NCBI GenBank assembly: GCA_017533915.1
Contig: JAFWHX010000005.1
Location: 62,001-126,000 of the forward strand
Direction: 5' to 3'
DNA length: 64,000 bases
DNA from: Eubacterium sp.
GTDB lineage: Bacteria > Bacillota > Clostridia > Peptostreptococcales > Anaerovoracaceae
The position numbers were made by a program, and so were the translations under genes. This document shows, piece after piece, positions 26,384 through 32,883 of the stretch (position 1 is its first letter; the number at the start of each line of letters is the position of its first letter). The notes below the pieces were generated by a model that saw nothing but the letters and a program-made list of their open reading frames with translations, was not told the DNA's origin and made no database searches.

Positions 26384-26923
26384 ATGGCAATATATGATTA
26401 TACAGTAAAAGGCCGCAAAGGTTCGGAGCTCAATATGGCGGACCTTGAAGGCAAGGTGGTTTTGATCGTCAATACAGCGACAGGCTGTGGATTCACTCCT
26501 CAGTACGAGGGGCTGGAAAAGCTTTATGAGAAGTATCATGATCAGGGACTTGAGATTCTGGACTTCCCATGCAACCAGTTCGGACATCAGGCGCCTGGCG
26601 ACGAAGATGAGATCCACGAATTCTGCACGATGAAGTACCAGACGAGTTTTGATCAGCTCGCGAAGATCGACGTCAACGGTGACAACGAAGAGCCGCTCTT
26701 CACATACCTCAAAGAGCAGCAGCCGGAAGAAGAAGTAAAAGGCCTCAAGAACAAGGCGGCTATGGCGGCTATCCAGAAGATCAGCACGACATGCGTCAAG
26801 CCTGAGGACATAAAATGGAACTTCACCAAGTTCCTCGTAGACCGTGAAGGAAACGTAGTTAAGCGCTTCCCGCCGACAAGCGATCCGCTTGAGTTCGAGG
26901 AAGACATCAAAGCACTGATATAG
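26384..26923 (+). CDS. Glutathione peroxidase-family thiol peroxidase
   Basis: The ATG at 26384 follows GGGAGG by seven nt. The product has 179 residues. NTATGCGFTPQY holds the peroxidatic Cys35, FPCNQFGHQ the active-site Gln, and EFC (Cys81) is a plausible resolving cysteine; WNFTKFLVDREG is the conserved Trp-Asn region. It is the Cys, not selenocysteine, form, and such enzymes usually use thioredoxin as reductant. A thioredoxin gene lies 170 nt downstream. Confidence 0.93.
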   Translation: MAIYDYTVKGRKGSELNMADLEGKVVLIVNTATGCGFTPQYEGLEKLYEKYHDQGLEILDFPCNQFGHQAPGDEDEIHEFCTMKYQTSFDQLAKIDVNGDNEEPLFTYLKEQQPEEEVKGLKNKAAMAAIQKISTTCVKPEDIKWNFTKFLVDREGNVVKRFPPTSDPLEFEEDIKALI

Positions 26924-26939
26924 TATGGCTGGGCATCCT

Positions 26940-27070
26940 GATAGCGCACGTGATCAACGAAAGCAACGGGTTTGGCGTGACAGCCTGATCGCGCACGTGA
27001 TCAACGAAAGCAATGAGTATGGCTCTAGACAGCTTGATTGCACATCCGTGATCAACGAAAGCAACGGGTA
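26940..27070 (+). repeat. Three direct repeats between peroxidase and thioredoxin genes
   Basis: The word GTGATCAACGAAAGCAA occurs at 26950, 26997 and 27048 (spacing 47 and 51 bp), with similar flanks. No coding function is supported because the spacing does not keep one frame. Confidence 0.8.
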
Positions 27071-27096
27071 CAACACGAATATAAAAGGAGGAAAAA

Positions 27097-27420
27097 ATGG
27101 CAGTACAGAATTTGACGGAAGATACATTTGACGAAGCGGTCAACGCGGCGCCTCTCGCGATGGTCGACATCTGGGCGACATGGTGCGGACCATGCAAGAT
27201 GATGGGCCCTGTGGTAGATAAGCTTGCAGAAGAATACGACGGGAAAGTTCTGGTCGGAAAAGTAAACGCTGACGATGAGATGGATCTCGTACTGAGATTC
27301 GGGGTCGCCAGCATCCCTACACTGATCTTCTTCAAGAATGGACAGGAGATCGAGCGCAAGGTCGGAGTGACACCGGAAAGCGAGATCAAAAAACTGCTCG
27401 ACGCTAACCTCGGCGAATAA
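27097..27420 (+). CDS. trxA: Thioredoxin
   Basis: The product has 107 residues. WATWCGPCKMMGP gives the active-site Cys30-Gly-Pro-Cys33, and VASIPTLIFFKNG contains the conserved cis-Pro. AAAGGAGG precedes the ATG. It reduces protein disulfides in the cytoplasm and is the likely electron donor to the peroxidase just upstream. Other thioredoxin copies could exist elsewhere, so the symbol is by family. Confidence 0.93.
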   Translation: MAVQNLTEDTFDEAVNAAPLAMVDIWATWCGPCKMMGPVVDKLAEEYDGKVLVGKVNADDEMDLVLRFGVASIPTLIFFKNGQEIERKVGVTPESEIKKLLDANLGE

Positions 27421-27449
27421 CAGCAGCCGACTAAAATAACAACATAGAA

Positions 27450-27577
27450 AAAGACCCCGCTCTTAAAGCGGGGTCTTGTATTACACCAGCAAAGGAAAAG
27501 ACCCCGCCCTCAAAGCGGGGTCTTGTGTTACAACGGCAAAGAAAAAGACCCCGCCCTCAGAGCGAGGTCTTGTGTTG
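27450..27577. terminator. Three tandem 47-bp terminator-like hairpins
   Basis: AAGACCCCGC starts at 27451, 27498 and 27545, each followed by a 7-nt loop and GCGGGGTCTT (third copy GCGAGGTCTT). The period is exactly 47 bp. They lie between the convergent thioredoxin and cyclase genes, so a bidirectional terminator array is likely. Confidence 0.8.
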
Positions 27578-27598
27578 ATTGGATCATCGGCCGTTTTG

Positions 27599-28351
27599 TT
27601 ATTCTGTGATAGCCCAGACACGTGCAGGAAGTCCGGTCGCGCCTTCGATCCTTGGCCATGCCGCGAGAAGGATAGCTCCTGCCGGCGCCACTTTGTCGAG
27701 GTTCTGCAGGACTTCGATCTGGATTTTGTTCATTGACAGGACATAACGCTCGCATGCAAGGTCGCCGGCCTTCGCCGTTTCTTTTGATGCGTCGGTGTCC
27801 AGCGCCTCATGTCCGTTCGCCGCGGCGTTGCGGGTCTCATAGATATACTTGAGAGCATCGAGCGTCCACCCAGGGAAATTCTCGCTTCCATCTTCCGCGA
27901 TCCCGGACAAAGCATCCATGTCTGGCCAGTTTTTGTACCAGTCGGTCCTCAGTGCAACAAAAGCTCCATCTGGAATATCGCCATACTTGGCTTCGTAATC
28001 CTGGATATCGCTTACCTGTACCGCATAGCACGGATCTTCTTTTACTTTGTCTGTGATATCTACGACGCACAGCGGGAATACCGCGTCGCAAACGCCGTAC
28101 TTTTCTGACAGAGCAGCGTCCTTTACAAAGTGGCCCGGAAAGTCAACGTGAGTACCGAACTGCCCAGGGAACTTGAACGTCTGGATCTGGCATTCAAGCA
28201 TCGGATTGCCCCAGTCAAATACGACTTTGTCGAGCTCAACCGACCCATCAGGAATACCGCTCCAGTAAGGACTGTCGTTATTCAGCGAGTGCGAAAGCTC
28301 CACCCATTTATACTTTTTAAGATCTTCCAGCGTTTCCCAGAGTTTATACAT
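27599..28351 (-). CDS. Cyclase family metal-dependent hydrolase (kynurenine formamidase-like)
   Basis: The product has 250 residues. WVELSHSLNNDSPYW is the family start and FGTHVDFPGHF the HxDxPxH metal-binding motif. TDWYKNWPDMDALS and ILLAAWPRIEGATGLPARVW complete the fold. Members hydrolyse N-formylkynurenine, isatin or related amides and esters; the substrate is not deducible. GGAGGG precedes the ATG. A four-fold 30-bp repeat lies immediately upstream in the leader. Confidence 0.88.
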   Translation of the reverse strand: MYKLWETLEDLKKYKWVELSHSLNNDSPYWSGIPDGSVELDKVVFDWGNPMLECQIQTFKFPGQFGTHVDFPGHFVKDAALSEKYGVCDAVFPLCVVDITDKVKEDPCYAVQVSDIQDYEAKYGDIPDGAFVALRTDWYKNWPDMDALSGIAEDGSENFPGWTLDALKYIYETRNAAANGHEALDTDASKETAKAGDLACERYVLSMNKIQIEVLQNLDKVAPAGAILLAAWPRIEGATGLPARVWAITE

Positions 28352-28378
28352 AAGAATCCCTCCATTCCTGCAATGAAT

Positions 28379-28506
28379 AATGCATCTTCGCTTTGATCGT
28401 GCATCTGGCCGGCATCTTCGCTTTGATCGTGCATCTGACCAGCATCTTCGCTTTGATCGTGCATCTGGCCAGCATCTTCACTTTGATCGTGCATCTGACA
28501 TTGCAT
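28379..28506 (-). repeat. 30-bp tandem repeat (four copies) upstream of the cyclase gene
   Basis: Units built on GCATCTTCGCTTTGATCGTG repeat four times with a 30-bp period and few changes. On the minus strand they could encode QMHDQSEDAG repeats, but in a frame different from the cyclase, so I treat them as leader DNA. Confidence 0.85.
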
Positions 28507-28624
28507 CTTTAACCTGATTTAATTGTAGAATATCAGAGACATGATTTCAACACGTTAATGTGATATAATAAATCCGACAACTTGCTAGTGTGCGAATAAG
28601 AGATCATAACAGGAGGAATAAGCA

Positions 28625-28894
28625 ATGAACGAAGATGACGACAGATACAGGCCTATATCACCATTAGGATACATCGGATTTCAGATACTGTATGCAATAC
28701 CGGTGATCGGACTGCTTGCCGTGATAATCATAGCGATAGTGGCAAGAAACAAAAACGTAAAGAACTTTGCTGTTGCACAGCTCATCGCAATCATACTCGC
28801 AATGATCGTGATAATAGTCTTATCCGTTGTGGCAGTTCTGAACGGAATGACACCAGAACAGATCATGGATACATACAACAACCAGAGCGTTTAA
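28625..28894 (+). CDS. Small membrane protein with two transmembrane helices
   Basis: The product has 89 residues. Two hydrophobic segments (GYIGFQILYAIPVIGLLAVI and a second after VKNFAVAQL) flank a short basic loop RNKNVKNFA. This layout is common in small clostridial membrane proteins of unknown function. AGGAGG precedes the ATG. TGATATAAT at 28561-28569 looks like an extended -10 element. Confidence 0.75.
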   Translation: MNEDDDRYRPISPLGYIGFQILYAIPVIGLLAVIIIAIVARNKNVKNFAVAQLIAIILAMIVIIVLSVVAVLNGMTPEQIMDTYNNQSV

Positions 28895-28904
28895 AACAAA
28901 TCGA

Positions 28905-29020
28905 AACATGCGACATACCGAAGCATCCAATGCACCGAAGCATGCAACATACCGAGGCATGTTGCACACCGAGGCATCCAACATACCGAGGCTTGTTGCA
29001 TACCGAGGCATCCAACATAG
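28905..29020 (+). repeat. Short degenerate tandem repeat after the small membrane protein gene
   Basis: The words ACATACCGAGGCAT and ACCGAAGCATGCA recur about seven times at a 15-17-bp spacing, directly before a terminator. Confidence 0.7.
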
Positions 29021-29030
29021 AGAATGCCAG

Positions 29031-29066
29031 CTTCCCCGGATCACATAAAGAGCCGGGGCTTTTTTT
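29031..29066 (+). terminator. Rho-independent terminator
   Basis: CCCCGG (29034-29039) and CCGGGG (29053-29058), extended by GCT/AGC-type pairs, are followed by seven T. The 93-bp array begins 24 nt later. Confidence 0.8.
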
Positions 29067-29089
29067 CTCCTTAAGTAGCTGTTATCAGA

Positions 29090-29816
29090 TTTCTGTAGAA
29101 AAAAGCCTCGGGATTTCTCGTTTTGTTACGCTTTTCTATCAAAACCACTTTGTTTTTCTACGGAATCCACTCCTAAAGGCTGTTTCTGTAGAAAAATGAC
29201 TCGATTTTTCTCATTTTGTTACACTTTTCTAACAAAACCACATCATTTTTCTACGGAATTCACTCTTGAAGGCCATTTCTGTAGAAAAATGACTCGATTT
29301 TTCTCATTTTGTTACACTTTTCTAACAAAACCACATCATTTTTCTACGGAATCCACTCCTGAAGGCCATTTCTGTAGAAAAATGACCCGACTTTTCTCAT
29401 TTTGTTACACTTTTCTAACAAAACCACATCATTTTTCTACGGAATCCACTTCTGGATGCCATTTCTGTAGAAAAAAGCCTCAGAACTTCTCATTTTGTTA
29501 CACTTTTCTATTAAAACCACATCATTTTTCTACGGAACACCTTCCTAGAAGTGATTTCTATCTACAGATTGGAGAAAATCATGCAAAATGATATCATTTT
29601 TACTGTTTTCTTGCATTTGGTAGACGGAATCAGGGGTATTCAGCGTATTTCCGTCTACAGAATGAGAACAATCATGCAAAGTGATATCATTTTTGCTGTT
29701 TTCTTGCATTTGGTAGACGGAATCAGGGGTATTCAGCGTATTTCCGTCTACAGAATGAGAACAATCATGCAAAGTGATATCATTTTTACTGTTTTCTTGC
29801 ATTTGGTAGACGAATA
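29090..29816 (+). repeat. 93-bp composite array 1: five A units then three B units
   Basis: Units start at 29090, 29183, 29276, 29369, 29462 (type A) and 29555, 29648, 29741 (type B), exactly 93 bp apart. A units begin CTGTAGAAAAA and end TTTTTCTACGGAA; the best copies pair GTAGAAAAATGA with TCATTTTTCTAC, and TTTTGTTA with TAACAAAA inside. B units begin CCGTCTACAGAATG and end GGTAGACGGAATC around a TGATATCA core. Related units occur at 36204-36836 and 55993-56532 in the opposite orientation. Peptide-like frames exist because 93 is divisible by three, but A units 2-4 contain stops in the conserved frame, so the array is taken as non-coding. Confidence 0.95.
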
Positions 29817-30044
29817 ACTGGTCATATTGGATGGCGGACTGCTGCATTTCGCCGCAGAATTATTCTGAAGTGTATTACGTACATAACAGGGATTGGGGCT
29901 GGGATATTTGGACCTGATGGTATCTCTATATATAGGAAGACAGATGTATATAAAATCATAAGGGCATAATGATATCTGCTGTAAATATATCTGCGTTAAT
30001 TGCGTTGATTGATATATAACATTGTTGTTTTGTGGAGGCGTGGT

Positions 30045-32465
30045 ATGGATAGCATGAGATGGAACAGGCAGAAGAGCTGGCTTGCAGACTGGAGCAGGCG
30101 GATGATCTGGCCGGCATACTTGAGCAGGAGAACAAGCGAGCCGGTAGACTTGAACAGGAGAACAAGCAAGCCGGCATACTTGAGCAGGAGAACAAGCGGG
30201 CTCGCAGATGCGGTGGATTATGTTTTGTTGACTGCGAAGGTGGTCCTGTTGCTGACAGCGGCAGTCGTAATGCTGACAGCGGGGGCTTTGATGATGGAGA
30301 AAGCAGATCCGGTGTACGCGGAAGAGCTGACGCCGAGTGTGTACGCGGAAGAGATCCCGCCTGCTGAGAACAAGAATGAATATGTCTTGGTTCCGGGCGA
30401 TACTTTTGACTGCAGCGATGCGGGCATGCATACGAGCGTATATATCAAAGAGCCGGGTGAGTACACGATCAAAGGAAAGAGCGAGACCACAAGGATCTTG
30501 GTCGAGAGTGTGGGCGTGAAGCTCTACCTCGCTGATGGTCTGAATCTGAACTGCGGGCTGCTTGCAGATCACGGGCTTGGAGCTTCACCTATAAACATCG
30601 GGCTTGAGGAAGGCGAGAAGGAAGGCCAGGTTGAGATCATATCCATGAAGGATGCGGATATATATCTTGAGGGTTATCTGGATCCTGCGATAAGAAAAGA
30701 AGGCACCAGTACACAGCTCATATTTGAGACTGAGGATCGGGATCATCCGGGCACGATCACTGCCAAGGGTGGCCGGCTGAGCGCAGGTATCGGAAGTTCT
30801 GACTCAACGATCAATATACAGCCTACTACCGGAAATATGGTGTTCAAAAGTGGAAACATCGTGGCTTACGGCGGCGCGTCAGCTGACGGGTACGAAGGCG
30901 GCGGCGCCGGTATCGGCAGCGGCTATTGCAGCCGTGTGGATGGCATCACAATAGATGGCGGAGATATCAAAGCCTGCGGCAGCAAGGAGTCCGCCGCGAT
31001 CGGAGGCGGATGTCTCGGTCGTGCAAATAATATAATAATAAACGGCGGCACCGTCTACGCTGACACAGACGCGGAAGAGGCAGGGTCCACAGCCGCGATC
31101 GGAAGCGGCGGAGGATCGCTTGAGAACTTTTATAATGTTGCTGATCATATCGAAATAAACGGTGGAAATGTGACAGCAGTAGGAAACGGCGGCGTCTGCA
31201 TCGGAGCGGGCGGCGGGGATTCGCCTTCCCTGTACAATATGAAGATAAATGGCGGTACAGTTATTGCCAAAGGAGAGGAAGGTAAAGTATGCACCGGGAT
31301 CGGTGCTGCGAAAGGCGGTATGATTCTAAGCATGTCGATCGATGGCGGTGTCACGACGGCGTCGGGAAGCGGCGGCGCTCCGGCGATCGGGGCTTATGGA
31401 ACCGGAAGCGAGCGGCAGTGCCTGAATATGATGATTAACGGCGGAACGTTGTTTGCTTCAGGCGGCGGCACCGGAAAGGATGATGTGCATTATGATATCG
31501 GCATGGACGACCAGGTGCGTGTTGGAATCATTGAGATCGCAGGAGGATCGATCTTTGCGGATTCAATAAAAAAGCCGGAGGATGAAAAAGAGAACGCACT
31601 CCACCGAGTAGAGATAGGTTTTGACGGAATGGCGGATAATGGTAAGCGTGTCGACAATGCCGTATGGTCGGACCCGGGATACAGTTACGGCATGAACGAC
31701 GTATGGACAGAAAACGGCGGCAAAGTCTCATTCTGGCTGCCTGATTCTGACGTCACACTGAATCAGTTGACCGTGAACAAAATCGTCTACGAAGGCAGCA
31801 TCAAATGCTCCGACACACAGGGAACCATGGAGATCTCCAAAGGGAGTGCCGAAGAAAAAGGCAAGCTGATAATTTACTATGAGAACAACGGCGGTTATGT
31901 AGGAAGGATTCATCTCTACAATACAGAGCACCCTGGAGAAAAATGGTTCTCAGATTCATGTGCGGTAGGCGAGGAGGATACAATAACGGCTGAGATGACG
32001 ATCGGGGATGAGTATTGTGCTCAGCTTCAGATCTGGTACTTTGGCTGGCTCGACGCCGATAAATTTACAAAAAAATTCACATTTACAAAGCCTGAGACTG
32101 ATCCATACACTGTCACCAGCACAGGAACCCTATATAATATCGACTGGAAGTGGAAAAGCAATTCAGAGAGCGGGGAAGATCTTGTTCCTGCCGCGATCAA
32201 AGCCTCACCGAAGACGGTGAAGAAAGGCAGGAAGACGACCGTCAAAGTCACTTCGAACAGCGGCGCAAAGCTTACCGTGAAGGTTTCGAACAGCAAAGCC
32301 AGAACGGCGCTCAAGAAAAAGTACGTGAAGATCACGAACGGAAAAACTGCAAAGATAACCTTCACGAAAAAGGCCCCGAAAGGGAAATATAAATTCAAAG
32401 TGACATCGCCTGCAAATGGCAGTTACAAGAAGACGACCAAAACGATCACGATAAATGTGAAGTAA
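30045..32465 (+). CDS. Secreted glycine-rich beta-helix surface protein
   Basis: The ATG at 30045 follows GGAGG by six nt. The product has about 806 residues. An unusual basic N-terminus of about 55 residues contains ten-residue repeats (PAYLSRRTS-type) before the hydrophobic core and an AxA-like site (PVYAEE). Residues about 170-500 are repeats of the type GGAGIGSG and IDGGDIKACG, forming a right-handed parallel beta-helix seen in Firmicute surface proteins. The C-terminus (TVKKGRKTTVKVTSNSGAKL to TITINVK) is lysine-rich and related in style to the modules of the next two genes. It probably sits on the cell wall or binds glycans; the ligand is unknown. Confidence 0.82.
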   Translation: MDSMRWNRQKSWLADWSRRMIWPAYLSRRTSEPVDLNRRTSKPAYLSRRTSGLADAVDYVLLTAKVVLLLTAAVVMLTAGALMMEKADPVYAEELTPSVYAEEIPPAENKNEYVLVPGDTFDCSDAGMHTSVYIKEPGEYTIKGKSETTRILVESVGVKLYLADGLNLNCGLLADHGLGASPINIGLEEGEKEGQVEIISMKDADIYLEGYLDPAIRKEGTSTQLIFETEDRDHPGTITAKGGRLSAGIGSSDSTINIQPTTGNMVFKSGNIVAYGGASADGYEGGGAGIGSGYCSRVDGITIDGGDIKACGSKESAAIGGGCLGRANNIIINGGTVYADTDAEEAGSTAAIGSGGGSLENFYNVADHIEINGGNVTAVGNGGVCIGAGGGDSPSLYNMKINGGTVIAKGEEGKVCTGIGAAKGGMILSMSIDGGVTTASGSGGAPAIGAYGTGSERQCLNMMINGGTLFASGGGTGKDDVHYDIGMDDQVRVGIIEIAGGSIFADSIKKPEDEKENALHRVEIGFDGMADNGKRVDNAVWSDPGYSYGMNDVWTENGGKVSFWLPDSDVTLNQLTVNKIVYEGSIKCSDTQGTMEISKGSAEEKGKLIIYYENNGGYVGRIHLYNTEHPGEKWFSDSCAVGEEDTITAEMTIGDEYCAQLQIWYFGWLDADKFTKKFTFTKPETDPYTVTSTGTLYNIDWKWKSNSESGEDLVPAAIKASPKTVKKGRKTTVKVTSNSGAKLTVKVSNSKARTALKKKYVKITNGKTAKITFTKKAPKGKYKFKVTSPANGSYKKTTKTITINVK
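30107..30202 (+). repeat. 30-bp in-frame repeat in the N-terminus of the beta-helix protein
   Basis: About three copies of a unit containing ACTTGAGCAGGAGAACAAGC, period 30 bp, code for YLSRRTSxPA-like decapeptides before the signal anchor. Confidence 0.8.
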
Positions 32466-32510
32466 TGTAGAGAAAGACGACCAAAACGATCACGATAAAT
32501 GTGAAATAGT
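32430..32510 (+). repeat. Duplicated 3' end of the beta-helix gene
   Basis: The stretch starting AAGACGACCAAAACGATC (32430) that ends the gene recurs at 32474, 44 bp later and beyond the stop, with its own stop-like end. It is a tandem duplication of the terminal codons. Confidence 0.85.
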
Positions 32511-32628
32511 TTCCGACCGAGAAACCAGTATCATTTCCTGGGTTGCCTTTTATAAAAAAACGCGGATAAATTGGGACCCGCAACCTGAGATCCGCATTGA
32601 TATCCGCATACAGAATGGTTATAGCAAG

Positions 32629-32652
32629 CCGCATCTCCGGATGCGGTTTTGT
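32629..32652 (+). terminator. Rho-independent terminator
   Basis: CCGCATC (32629-32635), loop TCCG and GATGCGG (32640-32646), then TTTTGTTATT. Confidence 0.8.
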
Positions 32653-32678
32653 TATTATGCCGATCCATGAGTAGCAGT

Positions 32679-32823
32679 GGGGCAGAAGATCCTGAGAAGA
32701 CGATTTCTTACAAAGATCAGGGGCAGAAGATCCTGAAGGCGATTTGTTCCTGAGATCAAAAGTATTGCAAATATGGTGAGAAGGCGATTTTCTCCAGAGA
32801 TCAGAAGTATTGTAAATATGGTA
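32679..32823 (+). repeat. Degenerate direct repeats upstream of the papain-like protease gene
   Basis: GGGGCAGAAGATCCTGA occurs at 32679 and 32720; AGTATTGNAAATATGGT at 32761 and 32807. The unit is about 41-46 bp. Confidence 0.7.
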
Positions 32824-32883
32824 ATGCAGCCGCCGATGGTATACAATACGAAGTATAAATACTTTATAACGGAGGTTGGTTCA

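Noticed and set aside
26925..27131. Small protein between glutathione peroxidase and thioredoxin genes
   Set aside because: The repeats change frame (47-bp spacing) and the frame runs into the thioredoxin gene; no ribosome binding site.
28282..28506. Minus-strand peptide with QMHDQSEDAG repeats
   Set aside because: It overlaps the cyclase start in another frame and is explained by the 30-bp tandem repeat; no domain or good ribosome binding site.
29090..29816. CRISPR array
   Set aside because: Units are contiguous 93-bp repeats without unique spacers, and no cas gene is in the window.
29090..29816. Integron attC cassette array
   Set aside because: The GTTRRRY/RYYYAAC core sites are absent, no integrase is present and there are no intact cassette genes between palindromes.
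29196..29847. Repeat proteins of 31 residues encoded by array 1 on either strand
   Set aside because: The frames follow from the 93-bp period; A units 2-4 have stops in the frame that is open in arrays 2 and 3, no ribosome binding site is seen, and palindromy gives similar peptides on both strands.
30059..30367. Alternative-frame coiled-coil protein (LEQENKQAG repeats) overlapping the beta-helix gene start
   Set aside because: It looks striking but has no ribosome binding site and ends early, while the main frame continues into a signal peptide and a long protein.
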